Source: JACCZR01 sp035296565 (GTDB taxonomy: Bacteria > Actinomycetota > Thermoleophilia > Solirubrobacterales > Thermoleophilaceae). From it: DNA of 61,130 bases. The notes beneath the pieces were generated by a model. The model was not told the origin of the DNA, ran no database searches, and was given only the letters and a program-made list of their open reading frames with translations. Location of the stretch: assembly GCA_035296565.1 (NCBI GenBank), contig DATHAQ010000007.1, positions 1-61,130 of the forward strand, given 5' to 3'. Below are positions 26,414-35,071 of the stretch, in pieces; the stretch's first letter is position 1; each line of letters starts with the position of its first letter. The position numbers and the translations under genes were made by a program.

Positions 26414-28114
26414 ATGAACCGCACCTATGCGCCCCTCCGTGCCTTCGTCGACGAGCTGGTGCGCTGCGGGCTTCGGCATTCGGTCACCTGTCCCGGCTCG
26501 CGCAACGCGCCGCTGGCGCTGACCCTGGCCGAGCTCACCGACGCCACCTCGGTGATCGACGAGCGCAGCGCGGGCTTCTTCGCGCTCGGGATGGCCAAGG
26601 CGAGCGGCCGGCCCGTGGCGGTCACCTGCACCTCGGGCACGGCGGCGGCCAACCTGTTGCCGGCCGTGACCGAGGCCCGCGAGGCCCGGGTGCCGCTGAT
26701 CGTGCTCACCGCCGACCGGCCGCCCGAGCTGCGCGAGGTGGGCGCCGGGCAGTCGATCGACCAGGTGAAGATCTACGGAAGCGCGGTGAAATGGTTCGTG
26801 GAGGTGGGCAATCACGAGCCCGGCCGCGAGACGGCCGTGCACCACCGGGCGCTGGCCTGCCGTGCCTTCCACACCGCCGGGGAGGGACGCCCCGGGCCGG
26901 TTCACCTGAACTTCGGGCTGCGCGAGCCGCTGGCGCCGGTCGAGGAGGATCTGCGCCCCGAGGACTGGGAGGGGCGTCCCGGCGGCCGCCCCTGGACCGC
27001 CCGCGCCCGCCGCTCGTCCGCGCCGGACGCCACCGAAATCCAGGCCCTGGCCGAGCGCATCGCCGCCAGCCCCCGCGGAGCCATCGTGTGCGGGCCGGTC
27101 GCCGAGGACGTGGCCGAGCCGGCGGCCCGGCTGGCGGAGCTGGCCGGCTGGGCGATCCTGGCCGAACCGACCTCCGGCGTGCGCTGCGGCGAGCACGACC
27201 GCTCGCATGTCGCGGCGCACTACGACGTGGGGCTGCGCCTGGCCCAGCCGCCCGCCGACCTGGTCCTCCGCGTCGGCGACACGCCCACCTCCAAGCCCCT
27301 GCGCCAGTGGCTGGCCAGGGTGCCGCAGGTGCTGCTGGACCCCGACGGCGCCTGGCACGAGCCCACCCGCCGCGCGGAGCTCGTGCTGGACGGCTCGCCG
27401 GCGGCGGCGCTCAGCGCCCTGGCCTCAGCGCTGGAGGCGCGTCGCCCCGAGCGAGCCGAGGGCTGGCTGGAGGCCTGGCGCGCGGTCGACCGCGAGACCG
27501 CGCGGTCGCTCGCCGCCGCGCCCGACCCCTTCGAGCCCCGTGCATGGGCGGCGCTGGAGCCCGCCCTGCCCGACGATGCGATCGTCTGGCTCGCCTCCTC
27601 CATGCCCGTGCGCGACGTCGAGGCCTTCTTCCCCGGGAGTCCCAAGTCGCTCCGCTTCCTGGCCAACCGGGGGGCCAACGGGATCGACGGCACCGTCTCC
27701 TCCGCCGCGGGCGCGTCGCTTGCCACCGGCCACCCGGCATTCCTACTTATCGGCGAGCTGGCGCTGCTGCACGACCTCGGGGGGCTCCTGGCCGCCCGCC
27801 GGGCCGGCGCCGAGCTCACCGTGATCTGCGCCAACAACGGCGGGGGCGGCATCTTCGACTTCCTGCCGGTGGCCGGACACGCCGACCCGGCCCTCTACGA
27901 GGAGCACATCGCGACCCCCTCGGACCTGGACCTGGCCCAGGTTGCGGCGCTGGCGGGCATGGAGCACCGCCTCGCCTCCACCCCGGACGAGGTCCGCGGG
28001 GCGATCGCCTCCCCCGCCCTGGTGGATATCCGGACCGACCGCGCCGCGAGCGTGCGCGAGCACCGGGCGCTGGTCGAGCGCGTGGGGGCGGCGCTGGGGG
28101 CCGAGCCCGGTTAA
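26414..28114 (+). CDS. menD: 2-Succinyl-5-enolpyruvyl-6-hydroxy-3-cyclohexene-1-carboxylate synthase
   Basis: 566 residues, ThDP-dependent. Adds succinic semialdehyde (from 2-oxoglutarate) to isochorismate. CPGSRNAPLALTLA (about 24-37), the ThDP glutamate in DERSAGFFALGMAKASGRPVAV (about 50-71), TSGTAAANLLPAVTEA, NRGANGIDGTVSSAAG (about 417-432) and the Mg site GELALLHDLGG...NNGGGGIFDFLP (about 443-485). ATG start. The TAA stop overlaps the lipid-kinase stop as TTAA. Confidence 0.95.
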   Translation: MNRTYAPLRAFVDELVRCGLRHSVTCPGSRNAPLALTLAELTDATSVIDERSAGFFALGMAKASGRPVAVTCTSGTAAANLLPAVTEAREARVPLIVLTADRPPELREVGAGQSIDQVKIYGSAVKWFVEVGNHEPGRETAVHHRALACRAFHTAGEGRPGPVHLNFGLREPLAPVEEDLRPEDWEGRPGGRPWTARARRSSAPDATEIQALAERIAASPRGAIVCGPVAEDVAEPAARLAELAGWAILAEPTSGVRCGEHDRSHVAAHYDVGLRLAQPPADLVLRVGDTPTSKPLRQWLARVPQVLLDPDGAWHEPTRRAELVLDGSPAAALSALASALEARRPERAEGWLEAWRAVDRETARSLAAAPDPFEPRAWAALEPALPDDAIVWLASSMPVRDVEAFFPGSPKSLRFLANRGANGIDGTVSSAAGASLATGHPAFLLIGELALLHDLGGLLAARRAGAELTVICANNGGGGIFDFLPVAGHADPALYEEHIATPSDLDLAQVAALAGMEHRLASTPDEVRGAIASPALVDIRTDRAASVREHRALVERVGAALGAEPG

Positions 28115-29367
28115 CGGCCGAGCGCGATCCTCACGAGGGCACCGGCACCGGCACCCATGTTCTTGGGCATGTCCGCCGAAGGCGAGGCGCCCGGATGCTG
28201 CTTGGCCACCCTGACCCGCAACACACCGGGCACGCTGCGGAAGCGCAGCGGCGGCTCGAGCTGGGCCGCCTCACCGTCGATCCCGGCGTACACCGGCCCG
28301 TCGGCTTGCACCTCGAACTTCGGGGTGCCCCACTCCCGCCAGGGCAGGTGCGGGCGATGGTTGCGCTCGGTCGCGAACACCGCCACGCCCAGCAGGCCGG
28401 CCTGGAGGGTCGGCCGTGTGCCCGAGCCCACCGCGTGGCCGAGTCGATAGCGCCCGTTCGAAACAAGCATCGCCGGGCTCGTCGCGGGCTCGCCGGTCTC
28501 GGCGTCGGTCCAGCTGAGCGCCTGCGCATGGGCCTCGGGGCCCAGGGCGTCGGGAACGGTGTCGACCAGCGTGCGCACCTTGGCGTCGCGGTAGGCCTCC
28601 TGTTGCACCGCCTCCGCGTACACGCCCAGCGACACGTTGTTCACAAACACGCGGCCGTTGACCTCGGCCAGGTCGACCACGATCTCGCCGCCGTCCACGA
28701 ACGCATCGAGGGCGCCCACCACGTCGTTCCGGTCGACGCCGAGGTCCAGCGCCAGGTGGTTCCGGGTGCCCGCGGGGATGCACGCGTACGGCAGCCCGAG
28801 TTCGGCCGCCCTCGCCGCCACGATCGCCTGCGACCCGTCCCCGCCCGCCATCGCCAGCCCATCGGCGCCGCGCTCCACCGCGGCGCTGACCAGTTCGTTC
28901 AGGTCGTCGTCCCGGTTCATCACCACGGCCTCGATGCCGCGGGCGCGTGCCTCATCGTCAAGCGAGAAGCGCTCGGCCTTGCCCCCGCCGGACTTCGGGT
29001 TCATCAGCAGCACGGGCCGGGCGGGCGCCTGGGCCGCGGGGAGGTCGCCGCGCTTCGCAAACGCCCGCCGCGAAGCGGCCACCCCGAGCACCATCGCCGC
29101 GAGCCCGACCAGAGCCGCGGAGAGACGGTCGTCCACCACCGCGACCACCAGCACCGCCGCGACGGCCAGGCCCCCGAGGCCGAGGCCCAGGGCGCGCCGC
29201 GCGCCGCGGCGCAGCAGCCCCCACCACGCCGCGGCCGCCGCCACGACGAGGAGCAGCGGCTGGACCAGTCCGTCGGGAAAGTCGCTGAACGCGAGGTCGA
29301 CTCCCACGATGAGGGCGACCAGTCCGCACGCCAGCGCGGCCACGGCCGCGAGCCGACTGCGGGCCAT
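28111..29367 (-). CDS. Membrane-anchored diacylglycerol-kinase family protein
   Basis: 418 residues from ATG 29367. Four hydrophobic helices in residues 1-110, then a DAGK catalytic domain: VLLMNPKSGGGKAERF (about 122-137), GGDGSQAIVA (about 178-187; S replaces the usual T in GGDGT), CIPAGTRNHLALDLG and VNGRVFVNNVSLGVYAEAVQ. Phosphorylates a lipid such as diacylglycerol or an isoprenoid-linked lipid at the membrane. Divergent from a PAP2 phosphatase, which could work in the reverse direction. The frame beyond the ATG is not conserved. Confidence 0.86.
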   Translation of the reverse strand: MARSRLAAVAALACGLVALIVGVDLAFSDFPDGLVQPLLLVVAAAAAWWGLLRRGARRALGLGLGGLAVAAVLVVAVVDDRLSAALVGLAAMVLGVAASRRAFAKRGDLPAAQAPARPVLLMNPKSGGGKAERFSLDDEARARGIEAVVMNRDDDLNELVSAAVERGADGLAMAGGDGSQAIVAARAAELGLPYACIPAGTRNHLALDLGVDRNDVVGALDAFVDGGEIVVDLAEVNGRVFVNNVSLGVYAEAVQQEAYRDAKVRTLVDTVPDALGPEAHAQALSWTDAETGEPATSPAMLVSNGRYRLGHAVGSGTRPTLQAGLLGVAVFATERNHRPHLPWREWGTPKFEVQADGPVYAGIDGEAAQLEPPLRFRSVPGVLRVRVAKQHPGASPSADMPKNMGAGAGALVRIALGR

Positions 29368-29381
29368 ACCATCAGCATGCC

Positions 29382-29969
29382 GTGAACAGTGGCTCCGTGC
29401 CAGCCGGCCCCGCCCGGCGCCCCCGGCCGAGGTGGATGGAGGACGCCGAGCGCCTCGACCACGCCGTGTACGCCGCGATAGCACGTACGCCCAGCCCGTC
29501 GATCGACCAGACCATGGCCCGGCTCTCCCCCGCGGCCGACTACGGGCGGCTGTCGATCGCCACGGCCACGGTGCTCGCTGCCGCGGGCGGCCGCACCGGG
29601 CGCCGCGGCGCGCTCTCCGGCCTGGCCGCGCTGGGAGCCACCGCCACGGTCGTCAACGCGGTGGTGCGCCCGCTGGGGCGCCGGCGCCGCCCGGACGTCA
29701 GCGAGCGCCAGGAGTCTCGCTACGTCAGGCTGCCCAGCTCGCGCTCGTTTCCGTCCGGGCACTCCGCTGGAGCGTTCGCCTTCGCCACCGGCGTGGCGCA
29801 CGTGATGCCGCGGACCGGCGTGGCGCTGCGTGGTCTCGCGGCGCTGGTGGCCTACTCACGGGTCCACACCGGCGTGCACTACCCGGTGGACGCGATGGCC
29901 GGAGCGCTGCTGGGCACCGCCATCGCCCAGCTCACCTCGCACGCGCTGGCGCGCCGGGAGGCGCGCTAG
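29382..29969 (+). CDS. PAP2 family membrane phosphatase
   Basis: 195 residues. Phosphatidic-acid phosphatase type 2 motifs: RPLGRRRRPD-VSERQ (motif 1 region), PSSRSFPSGHSAGAFAFA (motif 2, PSGH, about 117-134) and SRVHTGVHYPVDAMAGALLG (motif 3, about 156-175). Several membrane helices. Removes phosphate from lipid phosphates or undecaprenyl/other diphosphates. GTG 29382 has TACCAT 9 nt upstream; ATG 29436 is an alternative start. Convergent with menF, sharing a CTAG stop. Confidence 0.86.
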   Translation: MNSGSVPAGPARRPRPRWMEDAERLDHAVYAAIARTPSPSIDQTMARLSPAADYGRLSIATATVLAAAGGRTGRRGALSGLAALGATATVVNAVVRPLGRRRRPDVSERQESRYVRLPSSRSFPSGHSAGAFAFATGVAHVMPRTGVALRGLAALVAYSRVHTGVHYPVDAMAGALLGTAIAQLTSHALARREAR

Positions 29970-31426
29970 GCGAACAGCGGCAGCAGCGCCCCGAGCTTGG
30001 CCTCGGTCTCGGCCAGCTCCTCGCTGGGATCCGAGTCCGCGACGATGCCGTTGCCGGCGTAGAGGTGCGCGACGTGGCCCTCGAGCAGCGCGCAGCGCAG
30101 GCCCACGCAGAACTCGCCGTCCTCGGCCAGGTCCGTCCAGCCGACAGGACCGGCGTACCACCCCCGGTCGAGCCCCTCGAGCTCGGGGATGAGCGGCTCG
30201 GCCACCTCGCGCGGCTCGCCGCCCACCGCGGGGGTCGGATGCAGGAGCCCGGCCAGCTCTACCACCGAGCGCGGGCGGGCCAGCTGAGCGCGGATCGGCG
30301 TGGCCAGGTGCTGGACGTTCTGGACCTTGACGAGGACCGGGCCGTCCGCCGTGGTCACCCACAGCGAGACCGGCTCCAACCGCCGGCGGATGCGGTCCAC
30401 CACGATGCGGTGCTCCTGCGCGTTCTTGGGGCTCGCGCGCAGCTGCTCGCCGAGATGGTCGTCGACGGCGGGGTCCGCGCTACGGCGGGTGGTGCCGGCC
30501 AGCGCCATGGTCCCCAGCCGCGAGCCCTCCCGACGCACCAGGAGCTCGGGCGAGGCGCCAACGAAGGCCGCCTCGGGCGTGCCGACGCAGAAGCAGAAGC
30601 ACTCCGGGAAGCCCGTCCTCAGCGCGTCCACGATCGGGCCCGCGTCGATGGGCGAGCGCGTGTGGACCCGGACCTCGCGGGCCAGGACGACCTTCTCCAG
30701 CTGCCCCGCGCGGATCCGCTCCACCGCGCGCGCCACCGCGCCCTCGAAGTGGCTGGGCGGGGCGGCCCCGGACACCCGCGGCCGGGCCACCGGGTCGGGA
30801 TCGAGCAGCGGCATGCCCGACGGGCGCAGCTCCTCCAGCCGCTCCTCGGCGCGGCGGACGACCTCCTCGGGGCGGTCGTCGGGCCACACCGCCGCGCTCA
30901 CCGTCAGGCGGGCTTCCGCGCCGCGGCGCGTGAAGGAGACCTCGGGCAGCACGAGCCGCGCGGAGGGAAAGGAGGACCACTCGGGGGTCGCCCCGCCCTC
31001 GGGCGCGAAGGCGAAGCCGCCCACCAGGACCGGGCCCGAGCCGGGCGGCGCCGCAGGGTCGTCGGCCGGGTCGCCGCAGACCACGCGGCGTCCCAGCGAG
31101 CGCGCCTCGCGGGCCACCATGGCGAAGCGGTCGTCGCCCGCCGCCTCCACCGCGGCCACGGATCCCAGCCCGGCCAGCGCGCTGTCCTCGCGACCGGGCT
31201 GCTCGAAGCAGAAGAAGAGGTCGTCGGGCCGGCGGGCGCCGAGCACCGCTGCACCCGCGTCCAGGGCGGCCGGCACGGGCAGCGACAGCGACACCACCGC
31301 CTGCGCGCCGGAACGCCGAGCCAGCGCGAGCGCCCGCTCGACCCTCGCCCCCAGGAGCTCACGCCCGCGGGCGCCAAGCTCCAGCGAGACGGGGCTAGGT
31401 CGTCCCTCGCCCGCGCGAGACGGCAA
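29966..31426 (-). CDS. menF: Isochorismate synthase
   Basis: 486 residues, chorismate-utilising enzyme family. Turns chorismate to isochorismate for menaquinone. C-terminal block: AVARAVERIRAGQLEKVVLAREVRV, FCVGTPEAAFVGASPELLVRREG, TMALAGTTRRS (the A-L-A-G-T motif), SPKNAQEHRIVVDRIRR, VQHLATPIRAQL, LLHPTPAVGGEPR, DRGWYAGPVGW, FCVGLRCALLEGHVAHLYAGNGIVADSDPSEELAETEAKLGALL. H-P-T-P-A-V-G-G is typical of isochorismate synthases. TTG start lies 32 bp inside the end of ilvN; other starts are not available nearby. Confidence 0.92.
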   Translation of the reverse strand: MPSRAGEGRPSPVSLELGARGRELLGARVERALALARRSGAQAVVSLSLPVPAALDAGAAVLGARRPDDLFFCFEQPGREDSALAGLGSVAAVEAAGDDRFAMVAREARSLGRRVVCGDPADDPAAPPGSGPVLVGGFAFAPEGGATPEWSSFPSARLVLPEVSFTRRGAEARLTVSAAVWPDDRPEEVVRRAEERLEELRPSGMPLLDPDPVARPRVSGAAPPSHFEGAVARAVERIRAGQLEKVVLAREVRVHTRSPIDAGPIVDALRTGFPECFCFCVGTPEAAFVGASPELLVRREGSRLGTMALAGTTRRSADPAVDDHLGEQLRASPKNAQEHRIVVDRIRRRLEPVSLWVTTADGPVLVKVQNVQHLATPIRAQLARPRSVVELAGLLHPTPAVGGEPREVAEPLIPELEGLDRGWYAGPVGWTDLAEDGEFCVGLRCALLEGHVAHLYAGNGIVADSDPSEELAETEAKLGALLPLFA

Positions 31427-31952
31427 TCTCGCCCGTGCGGACCATCTCGATCAAGCCGAACGGCCGCACCATCTGCTCGAAGGCCTCGATCTTGTCGTCG
31501 GTGCCAGTGACCTCGATCGTCACCGAGCGCTTCGAGACGTCCACGACGTTGCCACGGAAGATCTCCGTGAACTGCATGATCTGAGCGCGCGCGCTGTCGT
31601 CGGCCGAGATCTTGAACAGGGCCAGCTCGCGCGCCACCGTGCCGCCGGGCTCGAGGTCACGGATCTTGATGACGTTCACCAGCTTGTGCAGCTGCTTGGT
31701 CACCTGGTCGATCGGGTGAGCCGCGCCGTCGACGGTGAGGGTGAAGCGTGCGATCGACGGGTCGTCCGTCGGGCCTACGGCCAGGGACTCGATGTTGAAC
31801 CCGCGGCGGGCGAACAGGCCGGCGATCCGGGCCAGCACGCCGGGCTTGTTCTCGCTGAGGATCGACAGGACGTGCTTGCGCCCGGTGTTCCGGCCGCCCG
31901 AGGCCTGAAGGTCCTCGAGGTTCAGGACCTCTTTGGTCGCCGGCTCGCCCAC
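31395..31952 (-). CDS. ilvN: Acetolactate synthase, regulatory small subunit
   Basis: 185 residues from GTG 31952, chosen because GAGGTGG lies 5 nt upstream; a GTG at 31985 would add 11 residues. ACT domain at about 27-100 (HVLSILSENKPGVLARIAGLFARRGFNIESLAVGPT) and a C-terminal ACT-like half. Binds valine and sets feedback inhibition of IlvB. 124 bp downstream of ilvB with a strong hairpin between. Its 3' end overlaps menF by 32 bp. Confidence 0.93.
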   Translation of the reverse strand: MGEPATKEVLNLEDLQASGGRNTGRKHVLSILSENKPGVLARIAGLFARRGFNIESLAVGPTDDPSIARFTLTVDGAAHPIDQVTKQLHKLVNVIKIRDLEPGGTVARELALFKISADDSARAQIMQFTEIFRGNVVDVSKRSVTIEVTGTDDKIEAFEQMVRPFGLIEMVRTGEIAVSRGRGTT

Positions 31953-32012
31953 TAGCCCACCTCTGTCGGATGGGTCACCGTGCACAAACCGAGTTGGCCA
32001 AGGAAGCAGGGA

Positions 32013-32036
32013 GAGGACAAGGCTTTGCCTGTCCTC
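32013..32036 (-). other. Strong hairpin between ilvB and ilvN
   Basis: GAGGACA plus GGC pair with GCC plus TGTCCTC around TTT, ten base pairs with one bulged A. No T-run follows on the minus strand, so it is more likely an RNA processing/stability element or weak attenuator that sets the IlvB:IlvN ratio than a terminator. Confidence 0.45.
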
Positions 32037-32076
32037 GACCGATGACGCCGGCCAGCGATGGTTTGCAGCCCGGTGA

Positions 32077-33753
32077 TCATCCGACCATGTCCCGGGCGGC
32101 TTGTCCCGCTGGGATCATCGGGTAGCAGTTCTCTTCCTTGGTCACGTGGACGTCGACCACGACCGGGCCGTCCTCCTCGAGGGCGGACTTCATGTCGTCG
32201 ACCAGCGTCTCCTTCTTGTCGAGCTTCACGCCCTTGGCGCCGAAGGCCTCGGCCAGCTTGACCCAGTCGGGGCTCGAGCCCATGTCGACCGACGAGTAGC
32301 GGCGGTCCCAGAACAGCTCCTGCCACTGGCGGACCATGCCCAGGTAGCCGTTGTTCATGATGAACACCTTCACCGGGATGGCCTCGGTCACGCAGGTGGC
32401 GAGCTCCTGGATGTTCATGATCAGCGAGCCGTCGCCGGCCAGGCAGACGACCTGGTCGTCGGGCATGCCGACCTTGGCGCCCATCGCGCTCGGAAGGCCG
32501 AAGCCCATCGTGCCCAGCCCGCCGGAGTTGATCCAGCGCCGGGGCTTGGGGAAGTCGTAGTACTGGGCGCACCACATCTGGTGCTGCCCCACGTCGGAGG
32601 TCACGATGGCGTCGCCGCCGGTGGCCTGATGCAGCGCCTGCACCATCCACTGGGGCTTGATCTCCGAGTCCTCGGAGTCCTCGTAGCGCAGCGGGTGCTT
32701 CTCCTGCCAGTTGTGGATGCGCTCCCACCAGCCATCCAGGCGTGAGGAGTCGGTCTCCAGGGCGCGGTACTCGCGGGTCAGCTTGGGCAGGATCCTCTTC
32801 GCGTCGCCCACGATCGGGATGTGGGCGGCGACGTTCTTGGAGATCTCCGCCGGGTCGACGTCGATGTGGATGAACTTGGCCCGAGGGGCGAACTCCGACA
32901 GCTTGCCGGTGATGCGGTCGTCGAAGCGGGCGCCCACGCAGCAGATGAGGTCGGCCTCGTCCATCGCGTAGTTGGCGGTGCGCGTGCCGTGCATGCCCAG
33001 CATGCCCAGCCACTGGTCGTGCGGAGCGGGGAAGCCGCCGAGGCCCATGACGGTGCAGGTGACCGGGAAGCGGTCGGCCTCGCCGAGCTCGGTGAGCTCC
33101 TTGGCCGCTTCGGCCGCGACCACGCCGCCACCGGCGTAGATCACCGGCCGGCGGGCGTTGGCCAGGGCCTTGGCCGCCAGCCGGATCTGCTTGGCGTTGC
33201 CCTCGGTGGTGGGTTGGTAGCCGGGCAGGTTGACGCGGTCGACGGGCTCGTAGTCGATCTCCGCGCGCGAGAGGTCCTGCGGGATGTCCACCAGCACGGG
33301 GCCGGGGCGGCCGGTGTTGGCGATGTGGAAGGCGGTGTGCATCGCCTCGGGGATCTCCCGCGGGTCCTGGATCATCATCGAGTGCTTGACGATCGGCAGG
33401 GTGATGCCGCTGACGTCGGCCTCCTGGAAGCCGTCGGTGCCGATCAGGTCGGTGCGGACCTGGCCTGTGATGAAGACGGTCGGGACCGAGTCCATCATCG
33501 CGTCGGCGATGGGAGTCACGAGGTTGGTCGCGCCCGGGCCGCTGGTGGCGAGCGCGACGCCCACGCGGCCGCTCGCCTTGGCGTAGCCCTCGGCGGCGTG
33601 CCCCGCGCCCTGCTCGTGGCGACACTGGATGTGGCGGACGCCGCCGTCGTAGAGGGCGTCATAGGTGGGCAGGTTGGCGCCGCCCGGGATGCCGAACACG
33701 TGCTCGACGCCCTCGGCCTTCAGGCACTCGATGATGGCGTCGACCGCGCGCAT
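32077..33753 (-). CDS. ilvB: Acetolactate synthase, catalytic large subunit
   Basis: 558 residues, ThDP enzyme. Makes acetolactate and acetohydroxybutyrate. VFGIPGGANLPTYDAL (about 19-34), the ThDP Glu in CRHEQGAGHAAEGYAKASGRVGVALATSGPGATN (about 44-77), PVLVDIPQDL, FAD-binding middle GARFDDRITGK, and the Mg/ThDP site GDGSLIMNIQELATC...NNGYLGMVRQWQ (about 430-470). ATG 33753 is 13 bp after the zinc-ribbon gene; a longer frame reaching 33813 would overlap that gene. No leader peptide is seen here. Confidence 0.95.
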   Translation of the reverse strand: MRAVDAIIECLKAEGVEHVFGIPGGANLPTYDALYDGGVRHIQCRHEQGAGHAAEGYAKASGRVGVALATSGPGATNLVTPIADAMMDSVPTVFITGQVRTDLIGTDGFQEADVSGITLPIVKHSMMIQDPREIPEAMHTAFHIANTGRPGPVLVDIPQDLSRAEIDYEPVDRVNLPGYQPTTEGNAKQIRLAAKALANARRPVIYAGGGVVAAEAAKELTELGEADRFPVTCTVMGLGGFPAPHDQWLGMLGMHGTRTANYAMDEADLICCVGARFDDRITGKLSEFAPRAKFIHIDVDPAEISKNVAAHIPIVGDAKRILPKLTREYRALETDSSRLDGWWERIHNWQEKHPLRYEDSEDSEIKPQWMVQALHQATGGDAIVTSDVGQHQMWCAQYYDFPKPRRWINSGGLGTMGFGLPSAMGAKVGMPDDQVVCLAGDGSLIMNIQELATCVTEAIPVKVFIMNNGYLGMVRQWQELFWDRRYSSVDMGSSPDWVKLAEAFGAKGVKLDKKETLVDDMKSALEEDGPVVVDVHVTKEENCYPMIPAGQAARDMVG

Positions 33754-33766
33754 GGGAAAGGCGATT

Positions 33767-34033
33767 CTAGCGCTCGACCGCGGGCATTCCGGGCCATTCC
33801 AGGTCCCGGCCACAGCGCGTGCAGACCTGCACGTACAGCGCCTGGGGCTTGCCGCACTCCGGGCAGGGGCGGCGCGGCTCGTTCTGCTCGAAGCGGTAGA
33901 GCACGGCGGCCAGCAGACCGCCGAAGGGGATGCAGAAGCCGATGAGAAACCAGAGGAAGAACGAGCTCCCCTTGATCTTCCCGACGATCCCCGAGGCCAG
34001 GCCGAAGAACAGGAGGATGACGACGAGGCTCAC
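33767..34033 (-). CDS. Small membrane protein with C-terminal zinc ribbon
   Basis: 88 residues. Two hydrophobic helices at about 1-19 and 26-46, then a C-P-E-C ... C-T-R-C zinc-ribbon (four cysteines, about 58-76). Family function unknown. GTG start with a leaderless -10. Sits 13 bp upstream of ilvB, so ilvB is probably transcribed from this promoter. Confidence 0.8.
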   Translation of the reverse strand: MSLVVILLFFGLASGIVGKIKGSSFFLWFLIGFCIPFGGLLAAVLYRFEQNEPRRPCPECGKPQALYVQVCTRCGRDLEWPGMPAVER

Positions 34034-34040
34034 GCCTCTG

Positions 34041-34046
34041 AGGGTA
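34041..34046 (-). promoter_or_regulatory. Leaderless -10 element, zinc-ribbon gene and probably ilvBN
   Basis: TACCCT, 7 nt, then GTG at 34033. It is the nearest promoter-like element upstream of ilvB. Confidence 0.55.
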
Positions 34047-34108
34047 GCCCTCCATAGCCCTGAGCCGGCGGTGCTCGGCCGACCGGCGCTCGGCCTGCGC
34101 TCCGGCGG

Positions 34109-35071
34109 CTAGAGCAGCTGGGCGGGCCGGGTCGGCATGAAGCGATCGAGGCCCGGCAGCGGCACCGAGGACATCACCCAGCTGGGCCACCAGACCTTGA
34201 ACCCGAGCCGGCGCAGGTGGCGCAGCAGCCACCAGGCGTCGGTGGTGCAGTAGACGCCGAGCCACTCCGGCTCCTGCACCTTCGCCGAGCGGTCGAGCGC
34301 CGCCAGCACGACCGGCACGAGGTCCTCGGGAGTGGCCCCCACCGCCGGCCCGACCTCGCCGTGCGGGCTCACCCAGCATAGGCCCACCACGTCTGAGGTC
34401 GAGGGGTCGCGACGGGCCAGGCAGGTCCGGGTGCGCCCGAAGAACTCGTGCAGCGCGGGGCGCTCGAAGCCCACGGCGGGCGGCTCGAGCCGCTGCCACT
34501 CGCTCACCGCCCGGTCGGCGTCGAGCAGGTGAATGTTCGGCTGGCCCAGGTCGGCCGTCTCCTGGGAGCGGCGGAAGGTGTACTCCTCGACGCTGTGGCG
34601 CAGGTGCCAGTGCCCGGTCACCGGCAGCACCCCGAAGTCGGCGTAGAGGCTCAGGTCGGTGGCCGAGCCCGCGGCCACCACCACGCGCGCCGTGGTCTTG
34701 GTGGGCGGCCCGGGCCAGCAGCGCTCGAGCAGCGCCCGGCCGATGCCGCGCCCGTAGTGCCTGGGGTCGACCATCAGCTCGGTGAGTTCCTCCATCGCGC
34801 CGAAGCTGGCCGCCCGTACGAAGCCCACCAGTTCACCGTCGTCCTCGCAGAGCCAGTAGCAGCCCTCCTGCGCGGCGATGAACTCGATCAGCGGACGGTC
34901 AAGCCGCCAGCGCTCCTCGAAGCTTCCGGGGTCGGGGTCCTCGCCGCCGGGGTTGACGCCCTGGCGGCGGGCGGCGTCGGCCATCGAGCGCTCGGCCAGT
35001 TCGTAGGTCGCCGCGAGGTCAGCCGAGCGGCCCTCGCGGAACATCAGGTCAGCCGACGGTACGGCGGTCAC
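34109..35071 (-). CDS. GNAT family N-acetyltransferase, double-domain
   Basis: 320 residues, about twice a single GNAT. First half has motif A in ELMVDPRHYGRGIGRALLERCWPG (about 88-111; R-x-x-G-x-G). The second half (residues 165-310) resembles a degenerate GNAT unit ending in a conserved W-x-L-L-R-H-L-R-R-L-G-F segment. Substrate unknown. GTG start overlaps the NADH dehydrogenase stop as GTGA. Confidence 0.83.
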   Translation of the reverse strand: MTAVPSADLMFREGRSADLAATYELAERSMADAARRQGVNPGGEDPDPGSFEERWRLDRPLIEFIAAQEGCYWLCEDDGELVGFVRAASFGAMEELTELMVDPRHYGRGIGRALLERCWPGPPTKTTARVVVAAGSATDLSLYADFGVLPVTGHWHLRHSVEEYTFRRSQETADLGQPNIHLLDADRAVSEWQRLEPPAVGFERPALHEFFGRTRTCLARRDPSTSDVVGLCWVSPHGEVGPAVGATPEDLVPVVLAALDRSAKVQEPEWLGVYCTTDAWWLLRHLRRLGFKVWWPSWVMSSVPLPGLDRFMPTRPAQLL

